Assembly: GCA_951230915.1 (NCBI GenBank)
Contig: OX579634.1
Coordinates: 19,618,725 to 19,682,724 of the forward strand
DNA from: Antitrichia curtipendula
Taxonomy: Eukaryota > Streptophyta > Bryopsida > Hypnales > Leucodontaceae
Direction: 5' to 3'
Length of the DNA stretch: 64,000 nt
Position 1 is the first letter of the stretch; each line of letters starts with the position of its first letter. Positions 24,683 through 36,545 of the stretch are shown in pieces. Position numbers and translations under genes: made by a program. Under the pieces are notes generated by a model, which was not told the DNA's origin, did not search any database, and saw only the letters and a list, made by a program, of their open reading frames with translations.

Positions 24683-27600
24683 GTTGGACTATTGAAAATA
24701 GCGATGCAACTTGGAAGAGGGTCCGTAATATATGTACCTATTGTAGATTCAATTGCTACTTGTCACATCAAATAAGCAAGTGGTGGAGAATTTTAAGCTA
24801 AAGGATCATCAGTTTGAAAAGATGAAGGAATATAATTGTTGAATATTTGAAATTGTCTTTAATCCCTCAAGTTCCTTATACAACAATATTCAACTATACA
24901 GCTATGCATGTTATTTCCTTGATGAAAGGAAAGAAGCATGATATTTTTTTGTCAATAAATTAAACAAGTTTTTAAGGTCAAAGGAATTGGCTTTCGTATG
25001 ATTGAAAACTTTATGCCCAGCCCTAAAGGAATTTAGAACCAAATGTTTACATAATGATAAAATGGAATTTGTAAAAGTACCTAATTGCATATGAGGCCAA
25101 TTTTAATGAATCTCATTGAGAATTTGATACAAGTACAAAATATATCTTGCTCTTAAGAATATCATTTTTTCTTTAATTAGCATTAGAAAAAATTTGGACC
25201 CTATGCAAGGCCGTTTGACTGCATGAAATGTGCAATTACAAAAATAAAAATCCAAAAACATTAAAATTATTACTTTTTGGCCCACCTTATGTGCCACACA
25301 GAATTGGAGACTAAAATATTTTAAAAAAAAAAAACAAACTCCCTGGATTTGCACATCTGCTAAAAGTCAAACAACTTTCTACATAGGCCAAATTCATTAT
25401 AATGGTACTTCATTCAAAAGTCACAGTGCTTGATAAAAATAGGGTAAAGAAGGTGGACAACTTTGAGGCAATATGTGCTAGATTCCTCTTCTACCTTTAA
25501 AATTTGGAAAATATGTAATTTACATAATATTGCATGTGATGATTCAAAAATAATAATAATTAGATGAAAACTTTATTTTAGTGCAAATATTTTATTCCAA
25601 GAACAATCCAAGCTCTTTGATTCCACCAAAAAAGGCCCAAAAGTCTTGTAATTTATGCAGCAAAGGTTTTCAATTTAATCCACACATTCCCATAATACTC
25701 TGGTATAATTTTGTATAATTGGATTTCATAAATAAATAATTCTCAACCTTAAAAGAAATTGCCAAAATAATATGAGTTAATGCATTGTTGGGTTTTGGGG
25801 CCTTCTTCCATTGCATAGTCCTTCTGAATATGCTACACCCCTCACTTACTTTTGAAACTTGACATGCCTATAATTAACTATATGATGTTGTATCTAGTGC
25901 AAAAAAAAACTTACATATGTGTGGAGCAAAAATCTCATTTTAAAAAGAGTCAGATTTTGTTGACATTCTATAAAAGCCCCCCCCCCCCCTAAATTTTCTT
26001 TTTCCTTCAAATGCAATAATCTTGCAATCTACATGGTGAATTGGGTTGAATTTTTTTTCAAACATTCACACATTGATGGACTACTACACTTTTTTATGTA
26101 AAAATTTAAGAATTTAAAAAAAAAATCAATCTTTTTTTGCTTGATGCATTTGAAAATGGTGCTTTTGGACAATTTTTGGTGAAATGTACCCCCAATCCAT
26201 CATGAGTTAAATTAAATTGAAAGGAGAATTTTGAAAATGAAAAATTCGATGAATAGTGATTTTGTATCCATTAGAATCCAAGCTTCAAATTAGGTTGTCT
26301 ATTTGTTTGATAGAATGAGATCTCCTCAATTGTGTGTAATCTAGTCCTATCCTTAGTAACATCAAAAAGCTCTCTATAGGGAGGGGTCCAATTGCTTTGT
26401 TTTGTGGCATTTGGACCTATAGTGTAAAAGTAATTGATTTAAAAAAAATATTGAATTAAAAAATTACTTGTATTTTGACTTGGGGTGTGGCAACGACTCA
26501 AGGCACACTAGTATTTTTAACCCTTTAAGATCTGTGCATCCAAAAAGTGAATGTGCCTTCGTCAATCTTGATTGCAACTTTCAAAATATCAATTATTTGT
26601 ATGTGCTTTAAACTATGAAAATGAATTTTGACAATTATTAGATCTATTCCATTTAAATTTTTTTGAAAAAATTAAAAAATTAAAAGAATGATTAGAATTG
26701 CAATCTCCAGGTGTCAAAATCCATATTACACCATATTGTGTATATTTCATTCAAATTTTTTTATTAAATTTTTTTTGCATATAAATTTTATTATGTTTTT
26801 CATTATAATCTTCATTTATGAAAAAAATCCCAAATTATTCTAATATAAACTATAGATGATATAATTTTATTTCCACCTTTTACTTTCAAAAATTATAATT
26901 ATTTGATTTCTCCATCAAATTTTATAAAAGAATCAATGTCAATAGAAAATATTCTTTTGTGCACATGAAAATACCAATATTCTATATATTAAATATAAAA
27001 CAAGATAAATTTATCTTGATAGTGAAATTTGACTTGAAGGTCATTGCTAAGGGTGTTTTGCATATAAAAATAAAACAACCAATTGAGAAATTTTCACACT
27101 AATCTCCATTTCTACTTGTATCTCTTCAAATAATTTCAAATTAATTGTATTTTTTTTGCTACATTTACAAATTTATTTTCACTTTTAATCACAAAAATTA
27201 TAACTATAACAATTTTTATGATGATTGACAATTCATAGTGTCATTTAAAAAAAATATAAGTTTGATATTTGAACACAATTTAAAAAAGAAAATTTAGCTC
27301 AAACATGATGTTGGACTATTTCACAATATATCAAGTTCTTTAGAAGTAAAAATCCATATAGCCATATGTAGTGTCAATTCTTGTAAACCCAAGGCCTTTT
27401 GGGCTTAGAAACAGCATTGCTTTTGAAGTTTTATAGTCCCAAATGTTGGTAAGGTATAGAAATATCAACCGTACAATCTTGTAGTGTACGTGTTGTAGAT
27501 GACGCAAACCAAATTTGAGTCATTTGGCCGCACAAATTGCAAGATTATAATGTTTTATTGTAGAAAAAGGATGTTGAAAATTTCCTAGCAATACATTTAA

Positions 27601-28659
27601 AGGTGAATTTGATTTCTAAACCTATTAGAATGAAACTTTTTTAAACTACAAAGTGATTCAAAACCAACATAAAAACACATTGGTAAAAGAAAATATCATT
27701 GAATTGACTCATTGTGTCTGCAAAATGGCTCTGAAATGTCAAAAAATAGCAAGAAAAGTTGCAAAAAATAATTGTAAGGCTGAACTTCTTCTTATTAAAA
27801 TGCTTCTCAGTCACTTATAACTTTTTCAATTGATATGAAATTTTAGTTGCACAAACTAAACTAGTAGGCACAAATTCTTCAATTTTTTATTTATTGGAAA
27901 TAGACATTATATAAAGAAGAAACAAGGCATTGAAGTTTACTGTAATCAAAAAATGTTGGGATTCTGAACTTCGAATTGCTTCTAATCATTCAAAATAGCT
28001 TGGATTGACATGAACATCACATTTAGTAGCCTTTAGAAAGGCTGCCTTTCCATCTCTGGAGGGCCCATCCACAAAAAACATCCACATGGGGAATTATTCC
28101 CTAAGCGCCCCAACAATGGGATCTTGTCTCTTGAAATTTGAAGATTTTTTGGTTTGACTATTATAATCTTTTCAATAGTACGGTCAAAGGACATGTCCCT
28201 TTTCCTTGAGCTTTGGGCTTGTCTCCACTACCAATTGGTACGGTCAGTTTTTGTGGTTCTCTTGTTAGGTGATAGTTTGATTGGAATGAGTTCATAAGGG
28301 TCTGGATTTTAGTAAACATGCACTAGGCACTCATGGATTGAAGTAAGTTTCAATACTAGGTACCAAGATTGTGGCAGTAGATTTATGTCTAAATTTCAGA
28401 CCATCCAAACAAATCAACAAAGAAATGTTAAGATGATTTGCCAAAAATCTTGAGAATCCTTTGAATCAAAAACCAATGTCATGTAATCATTTGCCATCAA
28501 AAAATAATTTTGATGACTTAATGAAGATATTGTTTAGTATACATTTGTGGAAATGAAGTTGGAGATGTCATTTTTATATTGAAATTAATTGTCCACCATG
28601 AATCCTCAAAGGATATGGGATATTTTGAATATGAGAGCTTGACCGCTCATTGTCAAAAT
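24683..28659. other. AT-rich repeat-derived intergenic DNA
   Basis: No gene seen. It has long A and T runs, a C13 tract near 25979, and decayed copies of repeat modules found elsewhere in the window. One is at 26010-26100, where the phrase CTTGCAATCTACATGGT resembles sites near 31380, 46230, 47410 and 52920. Another TTAACCCTTTAAG start lies near 26519. Around 27830-27900 is a diverged inverse copy of the repeat that is tandem at 58.45 kb. Confidence 0.6.
26291..26512 (+). repeat. Single copy of the ~235-bp 'GAGATCTCC...GGCACACTAGT' repeat
   Basis: Starts near AGGTTGTCTATTTGTTTG, has GAGATCTCCTCAA, then AAAAGCTCTCTATAGGGAGG and GCTTTGTTTTGTGGCATTTGG, and ends GGCACACTAGT. The same ordered landmarks recur at 32931-33160 and three times in tandem at 60660-61370. 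It is non-coding. Seven bases downstream a TTAACCCTTTAAG motif begins another repeat module. Confidence 0.7.
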
Positions 28660-29050
28660 GTCAAAATTATGTTTGATGTAGAATTTTAGACCTTATTTAG
28701 TCATAGTAGAAGTATTTTTTTCAAAAAACTTAGGACTATAAAAAGTTGGTAAACCTATCTAAATTTTATCTCCAAAAATCTGTTTGATATTTTAAGCCTC
28801 TAGTCAAAAGTTATGGACAAAATTCAGAGAGGATATTTGAAAATGTAAAAGAAAATGTCCCTTCTCATCCCTCTCCGAAACTTGTCCATTACTTTTGCTT
28901 GGAGGCTTGAAATATCAAATGGATTTTTGGAGATAAAATTTAACTTGATTTCCCAGCTTTTATAAGTCTAATTTATAAAATAAAAGAAGTTATTCTACTA
29001 TGTGTGAATGAGTTCTGATATTCTATTTCAAATGACTTTAAAAACATAGT
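28660..29050. repeat. Fold-back element with ~150-190-bp arms
   Basis: The sequence from about 28660 to 28845 reappears as its imperfect reverse complement from about 28870 to 29050. Shared landmarks are CATAGTAGAA, AAATTTTATCTCCAAAAATC, TTTGATATTT, AAGCCTC and AAAGT(T/A)ATGGACAA. The loop is short and includes AAAATGTAAAAGAAAATG. No coding potential. It is consistent with a MITE or fold-back transposon; no target duplication was identified because the outer edges have decayed. Confidence 0.7.
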
Positions 29051-29324
29051 GAGGTTATTGAAACATTGAGTTCAATGAGTAGAATGTTATTTTCTTGAAA
29101 ACTTTATTAAAAAATGTTAATTTTGTTACTAAACTAGTTGAGTGCATTGTTTTTTATTGACCCAGTCGATTACATTGTTTTTTATTAACCCATTTTGTTA
29201 CTAAGCTTAATTGTAGTTTTGGCCCAAGTATCCAAGCGAGCGTGCTTGAATTTCTTGACAATTTGCGGCACATGGATAGTTAGCTATTGATGGATGTAGA
29301 ATATTCCACACCTTATCATCTAGA

Positions 29325-29362
29325 GGACGGAATGGTGTGAAATATTCTACACCATTCCGTCC
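29325..29362. repeat. Perfect 14-bp-arm hairpin
   Basis: GGACGGAATGGTGT at 29325-29338 is followed after 10 bases by ACACCATTCCGTCC at 29349-29362. Just upstream, 29296-29312 (GTAGAATATTCCACACC) is complementary with one mismatch to the overlapping 29335-29350 region, so a second, mutually exclusive pairing exists. Function unknown; possibly a fragment of a fold-back repeat. Confidence 0.6.
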
Positions 29363-29930
29363 AAAGGTAGGTAGTGCTTCTTATTGAATGTTATGAAACT
29401 TTTATCTCAATAACTAAACTTCAAAAGAAAAATAATCCAGCAAATTTTAGACATTGGATGCAAAAGTTACAGCACTTTGAATATGGACTTGAAACTATGT
29501 GAGGACACTTTTGATCCCCTTGGGCAGTGAGGGGTCAATACTATAAGTGGATATAACATATAAGACACCTATTGAAAGGTGTTTTGGAGCACCAATACAA
29601 TCCATCCCTTAGTGCCCCCAATACCACTGACATTTCTAGTATGGTAGTGGACATTTCTGGGTCTTGTTGAAATGAATTTTCGCTTATCTTCAACTGAACT
29701 TAAGCTTATCAGGATTGTTGCCCAATCCAGTGGTGCCACCTCAACCTTCTTGGGCACACAAAATATTAGTTGAAGTCCAAACTGCTGCCAAAGTACAATA
29801 CTGAGTCATGTGACACAATACAGTAACTTAGTAACTTACAGTCAGTTACTGCCTTTCCTGAAGGGATAAAGATTTGGGCAGACAAGTGGAAGCCAACCCT
29901 GAAATTTAGACAATTTTCTTTTTATTAGAA

Positions 29931-30042
29931 AACCGGTGTTTTCGACAGGGGGACAACTTAGACTACTGCCGTGTGGGGATAGAACCAGTGATGCATCATG
30001 TGCTAAGAAGCTAATCTATTCAACTAGCTGAGCTGGCGCTTA
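29931..30042 (-). mobile_element. tRNA-derived SINE (pol III promoter boxes)
   Basis: Read on the minus strand from about 30042, the sequence begins AGCGCCAGCTCAGCTAGTTG, an internal box A in tRNA-like context. It is followed about 45 bases later by GGTTCTATCCCC, matching box B (GGTTCGANTCC) with small changes. The spacing fits a tRNA-type head. No cloverleaf survives intact, so a functional tRNA gene is unlikely. The body continues toward lower coordinates (GACAACTTAG region in inverse) with an uncertain end. Confidence 0.62.
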
Positions 30043-30626
30043 TGCTGTCCAGGTCATCACCAACATCAAAGGTCTGAAAAAATGGAAGCTTTTAAAGTTA
30101 TCCATGCCGCTATCTTAGAGCCTGTGGAGCAGCTGCTGGGGAGGCTATGGTGGAACCACCCATAGTCAACCACTTAAGCAATTTTGTGCATATTCTGGAG
30201 CAGTACAAGGCAATTGAATTTTTTTGCCGTGCAGGAAGATATAAAGCACGGGGTTTACAATTTTTTTGGTAATTTTATGCCTTGAATTGATATTACTATG
30301 AGTTTTGGAAGCCAAAAGTTGGTCTAGACTCAAATCCAATGGATAGACTCTTCCAATTTCAATCACTCAAGAATTACTTTCCTACTCACTACTTCCTACT
30401 TTTTTGCTCACTACTTCAAGACATGTGTTAGGGCCTTATTAGTCCCAACCTTGAAAAGGAGAGAAAATCACATTCTAAGCTTTGGTTGAAAATTTGTCTT
30501 AACCTAGGTTGGAAATAGCTTCACCCTACAGGTTGGGTATGGATCCCTCGTTGATAATTGATGGTTCTATCATACATTTGGACTTTTATTAAATAGTTAT
30601 CCATGTGCGGTCTTTCCCAACTTACA

Positions 30627-31552
30627 TTAACCCCTAAAGTCCCATTGCCCCCTCAGAGGACAAAATGAATTTTAGGCAGGCTCCTATGGTCTCAATATTT
30701 TTTGTGATTTTATGAATTCTTTAGCACAGATAGAAAAAAAACATTAGCTTTCCAAAATCGTAATTTTTATTTCAATCGGAGACTGGGAACAAAAGTTATG
30801 GCACAATATGTGGTTTTCTTTAGTTCGGCGGGCCCAAAAAACCTTCAAAAAAACTTAAAGTAAAAAAATTTTAATTTTGGTTTTTTTATATATTATATTT
30901 TTTTGTACATGGGAATCTTTGACTTATTCCATTTAGATTTGTTATGTGAAAGTTATGGAAAATCTTGATTTTGGGGCAATTAGAGCATCTTCTTGAAAAA
31001 GTAACTTGTAGGATTCATTTCTGACCTTGATTTTCACAATTTTTCAAAAAAATAAGTTTCATAGGGTTAAGATCTCTTGCTAGAACAATCTTACTATTGA
31101 GATTAGTGTATTTCATTTCCATCTTAGAGTTATTAACAATTTAGATTTTCCTTCAATCTTATATCTACTTCTACTTAACAAATTTTTATTGAGTGAAAAC
31201 TAAGTGTGTTTTTTTAGTTTTTTTTCCTAGACTCTTTACTCAATTCTTTATTGTATAGAATTAGAAATTCCAAATCAGTAGAGGAAAAATTATAAGTTAT
31301 GAAGGTTCAAAGCCAAAAAATATAGTTGAGCAAGGTCCAAAAAAACTTGTTTCTTTTTATTTTAAATGCAAATATTTTGCAATCTACATTGTCAAAGTTT
31401 GTGAAATTTCTTCTACACATTCTTATACTAGTCTAGTACAAGATCCTATGGTTAGATATGAAAAAATGATTTTTTTTTTTGCTCTTTGCTATAGAAATGA
31501 AGGTTTTGAGTGTTTTTTGATGGAAAAGAGTCCTTGATACTTTAGGGGTTAA
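30627..31552. mobile_element. 926-bp TIR element bounded by TTAACCCCTAAAGT
   Basis: The left end is TTAACCCCTAAAGT (30627-30640) and the right end is its exact reverse complement, ACTTTAGGGGTTAA, ending at 31552. If TTAA is the target duplication, the element proper begins CCCC, the pattern of piggyBac-type elements; this is inference. No open reading frame, so it is non-autonomous. Related but decayed copies lie at 45487-46421 and about 46683-47600. Shorter elements with the same ends lie at 32248-32930 and 60420-60659. Confidence 0.62.
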
Positions 31553-32247
31553 CTGCTTGAATTATTTAGCATTTCAGTTTCATTATATCATACATGAAGG
31601 TTTCATTTGGCACGTGAGTGCCAAAATTGAATTTCTAAGTTAGATTTGCAACGATCAACGTCACCTCAAACCATTCACAAGATGACACATGACACTTTTT
31701 TACAAAAATGACTTAATTTATGCAGAATCTTACCTTTGCAAGGACAGTCGGTCAATATCTTTGTGTTTGACAATTTCATCATAGTCGGTATCCAACTATC
31801 CATAAGGTAGCTGATTCAGCCACCCATTTTTGCTACCTAGAATGCTATGTTTTCAATCAATTGTGGTTTATGTAACACCTCATGCTGACAGTTCACAGCA
31901 AGAGCAACACAAATGTCTAGGAGGTGTACATTGAAAGCATACAATGATCTCCACAATGATCACAAATTGTACATTGAAAGCCACAATTATCACTTATATT
32001 GAATCATTGTTGATTTTGTAATCAATCTATGGTTGGAAATAGGGTGAATAATATAGCAAGAATAGATTGAATGAAATCTTTCACAAAAAAATTAATGATA
32101 ATTTTATTTTTGAAGAAAAAAATGTAAAAAAATATGAAATCCTTCTAAAATCTATTCATCTAAATGGAAAAATTTTCCCCTCACCATACCTCTACTACAA
32201 ATATGCTAATTTGCATAAGTGTTTAGAAAAGGTTCAGCCACCTTAGA

Positions 32248-32930
32248 TTAACCCCTAAAAGGTCAAGGGGAAGGGGGATTCAAGGAGATATTTTCAAAAA
32301 CTGTGTTTTTTAGGTATGTTATTTAAAAATAATACTTGAATATTTTTTTGAAATCTCAATTGTACAAAACTGAAGTAAAGTGTTTGACCAAAGTATGGAA
32401 AAAACTTCAGCTTATTTGACCACGTGGATTGAAAGATTATAACATTTGAAGTGAGAAAAAAAATCTTTTTTTCATTTCTACGAAGTAAGGCTAGCAGACT
32501 TTGGGCCCTCTTGGAGTACACTTTTTGCTCTATACAAAAATGAAGAGTTTGACAATTCATAAGTTAATGATGTTAGGGTCATTTGTAAAAAATTCTAGAA
32601 GCAACTGAGATGCTTAGCTTACACTAAATCATCCTACAATGCAAAGAGGTTAAGTGAATTGGTAGTGCATAAGTCATTTTTTGATGATTTTTTGTGCAAT
32701 GAAATTTTTTTTAATTTTAAATCCGGACGGTGAAAAGTTAAAGACAAACATTTCAAATATGTGGAAAAAATTTCAAGAATTTTGATTACACATATTGTAA
32801 GATAATAAGACTTGAAGTAAGAGAAAATGTGTCATTATGTCTAAGTTTCATGAACATCTAATTAAAAATGACTTTGTAGGAAGCTACCCGAACTTTCTTG
32901 CATACGGACGTTTGGTCCTTTAGAAGTTAA
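32248..32930. mobile_element. 683-bp element with TTAACCCCTAAAAGG-like inverted ends
   Basis: Starts TTAACCCCTAAAAGGTC at 32248 and ends GGTCCTTTAGAAGTTAA at 32930, an imperfect inverted pair of the TTAACCCC family. It is non-coding. Its right end directly abuts the ~235-bp GAGATCTCC-type repeat unit, as also happens at 60,659. Confidence 0.5.
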
Positions 32931-33160
32931 GCTAGGTTGTTTGTTTTTCTTTGTTACGATGGAATCTCCTGGACTATCTCTTGGTTGCGTTTTTGGTACG
33001 GTTGGAAAGCTCTTTGTGAGGGAGGGGTGCATAGGCTTTATTATGTGGCATTCTAACTCATGGAAGAAAAGATATTTAATTTTGAAGTTTTTATGAGTTA
33101 AAACTTAGAAAATAACTTTTAGCTTTATTTTGGTTGTAGCAACAACACACAACATACTAG
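32931..33160 (+). repeat. Single copy of the ~235-bp repeat
   Basis: Begins GCTAGGTTGTTTG, contains GGAATCTCCTGGA, GGTTGGAAAGCTCTTTGTGAGG and GGCTTTATTATGTGGCATT, and ends CAACATACTAG. The landmark order is the same as in the tandem copies at 60.66-61.37 kb. No coding potential. Confidence 0.7.
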
Positions 33161-33584
33161 TCTTCATATTAGATTTGAATGGGCACTTATTAGTTTGAGG
33201 TAATGACTAAAGTGAATATCCCCCAAACCACCACTTTTTGCTATTGTGTCTAGTTACTATTATTAGTTATTATCATTAGACTAGTCAAATGTTCATTGGT
33301 TTTCTTGTTGGCAAGTGAAGGGAGGTTCCAATGCACTAAAGAACAGAAGATTTGGATACCATATGCAAAAGTTAGGAAGGGTCAAAGTTTTGTTGGTAGA
33401 GGTTCTCCAAACACTTCTTCTACGTGCATATTGCATACATATTGATTTTGGAGATATACACAAGGAGACGATGGTGGTTTCAGGTAGGCCGGGTGATTTT
33501 GGGTGTATCCACTTTGTTAGAAGAAGACCCACCATTGTTTTGCAAATAGATGCAAATAAAAATTTCAGTGTTTACCCCAATGGG

Positions 33585-34057
33585 GCAATGAGGGGGTCAA
33601 TTCATCTTGGCCCAACTAAGGATAATTAAAAAAAACTGCCCCCTATTTTGTGCCGCGTTTATTGATAATTCTTCACCTCCCCTTCCTAATTTTGGGCCTC
33701 TGATTGCAAATATGAATTCAGAATTTCAAAAATATATTCGTATGTTGCAAATAAAAAATTCCAGTGTTTACCCGTGTGGGGCAATGAGGGCCGGGGTGAA
33801 CTAACCCCCTCGCTTGTACCCCTGGGAAAACCCTGAAATTTTTTATTTTCCATGCATGAATTTTTTTGCAAATTCTGAATTCATATTTGCAATCAGAGGC
33901 CCCAAATTAGCTAGGGGGATTCTAGAAAATAGATTTTACACGGCACAAAATAAGGGGGCTTTTTTTTATGTGCACCCCTGGATGGACTTTGGCAGTACGA
34001 GCGAGGGGGTCAGTTCACCCCGGCCGCAATGAGGGGGTCAATTCACCCTGGCCCACT
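33585..34057. repeat. Composite fold-back element with GTCAATTCACCC-type direct repeats
   Basis: A 33-bp block starting GCAATGAGGGGGTCAATTC and ending TTGGCCCA or CTGGCCCA occurs directly at 33585-33617 and 34026-34057. Between them, about 33633-33774 and about 33822-33957 are inverted copies of each other (shared TATTTTGTGCCG, GGCCTCTGATTGCAAATATG, AATTCAGAATTT, AAATAAAAAATT). The central loop and right flank share an inverted ACCCCCTCGCT motif. There are no genes. It looks like a nested or rearranged non-autonomous TIR transposon. Confidence 0.65.
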
Positions 34058-34542
34058 GTCACATGGGTTTTCTGGTAAGTGGATTATTTTTCCTCGTTTC
34101 GGGCAGACCATGTTTCCACTGCTGTACAGTAGAGTGATAGAATAACAAATTAAATTCTTATTGTATAGCTAATAAAACCCTATTGAAGCCGACATCCAAC
34201 TCTTTGGATAAGACCTCATACCTATGAACTAATAAAATGTTGACAGGTGTCATGCAAAAAGGGATTTTTTAATTTTTTTAATTTTTTAATTTTTTACCTC
34301 CACTTCTTTTAATTTATAAGAGTGATATTAATATTGATAGAGTATGTTTATTTTACACAACATAAGACTTGGCATGCAATAATATAATATGGCTTCTTGA
34401 TATAATAAAAGTTTACAAACACCCTCATTTTGTTGGCGCATGATTTACAATATTTTCTCCAAATTCAAGGCATTGCATTATTTTTGTTGACTTTTGTTTT
34501 AAGGTAAAGGATGAAGTTAGAGTGGTTTCAAATGTAAGTATG

Positions 34543-34596
34543 TGAATTTGAACCAATGTTGCAATTTGAACCAATGTTGCAATTTGAACCAATGTT
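34543..34596 (+). repeat. 18-bp tandem repeat, three units
   Basis: GCAATTTGAACCAATGTT is repeated three times (the first unit has TG in place of GC), exactly 54 bases. A short tandem duplication with no evident function. Confidence 0.9.
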
Positions 34597-35076
34597 GCGT
34601 TTCAAAAAATGATCACTATCCAAATATGTGAACCATTTATCCGTTTTATCACTATCCGCCTTTTACGGAATATCAAAACTGCCATTTTTTTTCTCTTCCA
34701 AATGAGCCCCAACATACTCAAAACAAACCTACAAATTGCAAATTGCAACAATTACAAGGTTGGACAACCCCAATTGTTATCTTTTTGTATCTCCTCTACC
34801 AAATCCACACCAATTATACAATTATCTTACAAAAATCTATACCATTCCTATTTTTTTGCTTTGTGTAATTGAAAATCACAATTCTTGGGGTCTGGAATTG
34901 AAAACTATATTCAACCTTCTCTGATTGCACACTTTGTTATTCCACATCCTCAATCTATTTGTATCTTAGGAATCTATCATATTATACATTTGTTCAGTTT
35001 GAAATAATTTTATTGGTGAAATTGTGAACATATGTGACATAAGTTCATTTCTCCCAATACAATGGTCTAGGTGATT

Positions 35077-35193
35077 GTAAAGGAGGCCAAGTTATAAAAA
35101 ATAATTGCATTTTAGGACCTACCGAGCCACATGCGGCGAGGTTGCTACTAACATGCAATTATTTTTTTATAACTTGTCCTCCTATATAATTAC
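35077..35193. repeat. Small fold-back MITE-like element
   Basis: The left arm 35077-35110 (GTAAAGGAGGCCAAGTTATA and on through ATAATTGCAT) is inverted as 35153-35193 (ATGCAATTAT, TATAACTTGTCCTCC) with few mismatches. The loop of about 40 bases is GC-richer. No coding capacity and no obvious target duplication. Confidence 0.65.
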
Positions 35194-36364
35194 TAGACAT
35201 AATCGCAATGTAGGAGAATTGAGCTGTTTTGACTTCTTTAATAGCTTAACCAATCAAAACATGCTACAACCACAAAACTCTCCTGAATTTAGATAATGTT
35301 AGGTGGATCTGCACTCACTAAGTTAATATCTGCTGGTAGTAGTAGAGATTTCTCTCAGATTTCTCACTTCCAAACCAATGAGATTTCTACTTCATACCCA
35401 ACAAGTTTGAAAATGTGCACAAGGCAAGCAGTGAACATTATGACTCTTGATTTGCCTCTCCTTAACCAATCAAAACATGCCATGACGGCAAAACTCTCTT
35501 GCATTGCAATTATGGAGCTGTTATTATGAAGATGGGATGTAATTTAGTTTTTGTCTTGCAAAGAAATTCAGCTAATCTTCAACATAAGACTGACTGAGGA
35601 AGTGTGTCTCTGTGTGTGTGAACTTGATGAAAGTTGTGAGTGTCGACATTCCAGGGCGGCGTCATCTCAAATTAAACGAACTCCCATCTCAAGCTTTCTA
35701 CGGCACTTGAAACGCATTGAGGCTGAATTAAGAATTGGTTTCAGTAGAAGGATGCCTTTGCTTTGGTATTCCCGGCCCATGATCTCATTTGCGCACAAGA
35801 TTGCTTTGAACACAAGCCGTGTCCGAGTACATCACTGCAAGAAATTAATCACCAAGTTTCTTCACCAAGAATATATCAAGCCTGGATGCTTCAATCCAAT
35901 TTGCAGCCGAGATGTTTCAACGGAATTGCATTCCGGGCACACGAAATAATAGCATGGAATGTCCAATGTTAAGTTGGCGGTATTCTGGACACTACTTCGG
36001 CACTTTGCAGGTCACATGGCCTGAAACACAAAACCTATACTCGTCCTTGTTTCTAGAGCTTTGTGTTCATCAACGTGTGTCACAATTTTTGGTTCTGGAA
36101 TTGCTCCAATTTCATGAAATTTCATGAAGTCGGGGATATGGGTCATTTCAGAATTCGTTACACCTGCTCTAAGAAAGATTTATGGATTGCAAATGGCCCC
36201 CAAATGTAGCACGTAGTTTCCTTGTCAGATTTGACTTTCATGTGGCAAAGCATCAACTGGTGCTTGCATTTCAGAGGATACCAAGTGCTGGATTGAAAGG
36301 TGCACAATTATTGACTGCCACTTAATATGACAATTACACTGGAAGAACAGGTGAAGAACATAAT

Positions 36365-36545
36365 TACATGAGTTTCTTTCTTTCCTTTTCTCTCTTTTCC
36401 TTTTCTTTATTCCTTCACTTGCAGAATGAAAGGCTAGGAAAAGTAATTGAAGGAAAAGGATTACTCACCAAGGTCGAATTGAAACCAGGAGCATGAGTGC
36501 CATGGGAGAGGCAGACTTGCGACACTGACTACACACTAACCCAAA
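36365..36545 (-). mobile_element. Possible SINE with purine-rich tail
   Basis: On the minus strand the block runs from about 36545 through CTGGTTTCAATTCGACC, a box-B-like string, to a long A/G tail (AAAGAAAAGGAAAAGAGAG region, 36371-36412). A box A is not clear. Alternatively it is an exon-like block, since CTTGGTGAGTAA gives a plausible splice donor. Weak call. Confidence 0.28.

Noticed and set aside
35551..35949. 132-residue plus frame with several cysteines
   Set aside because: No recognisable domain, open in more than one frame and no splice support; left as part of the intergenic description.
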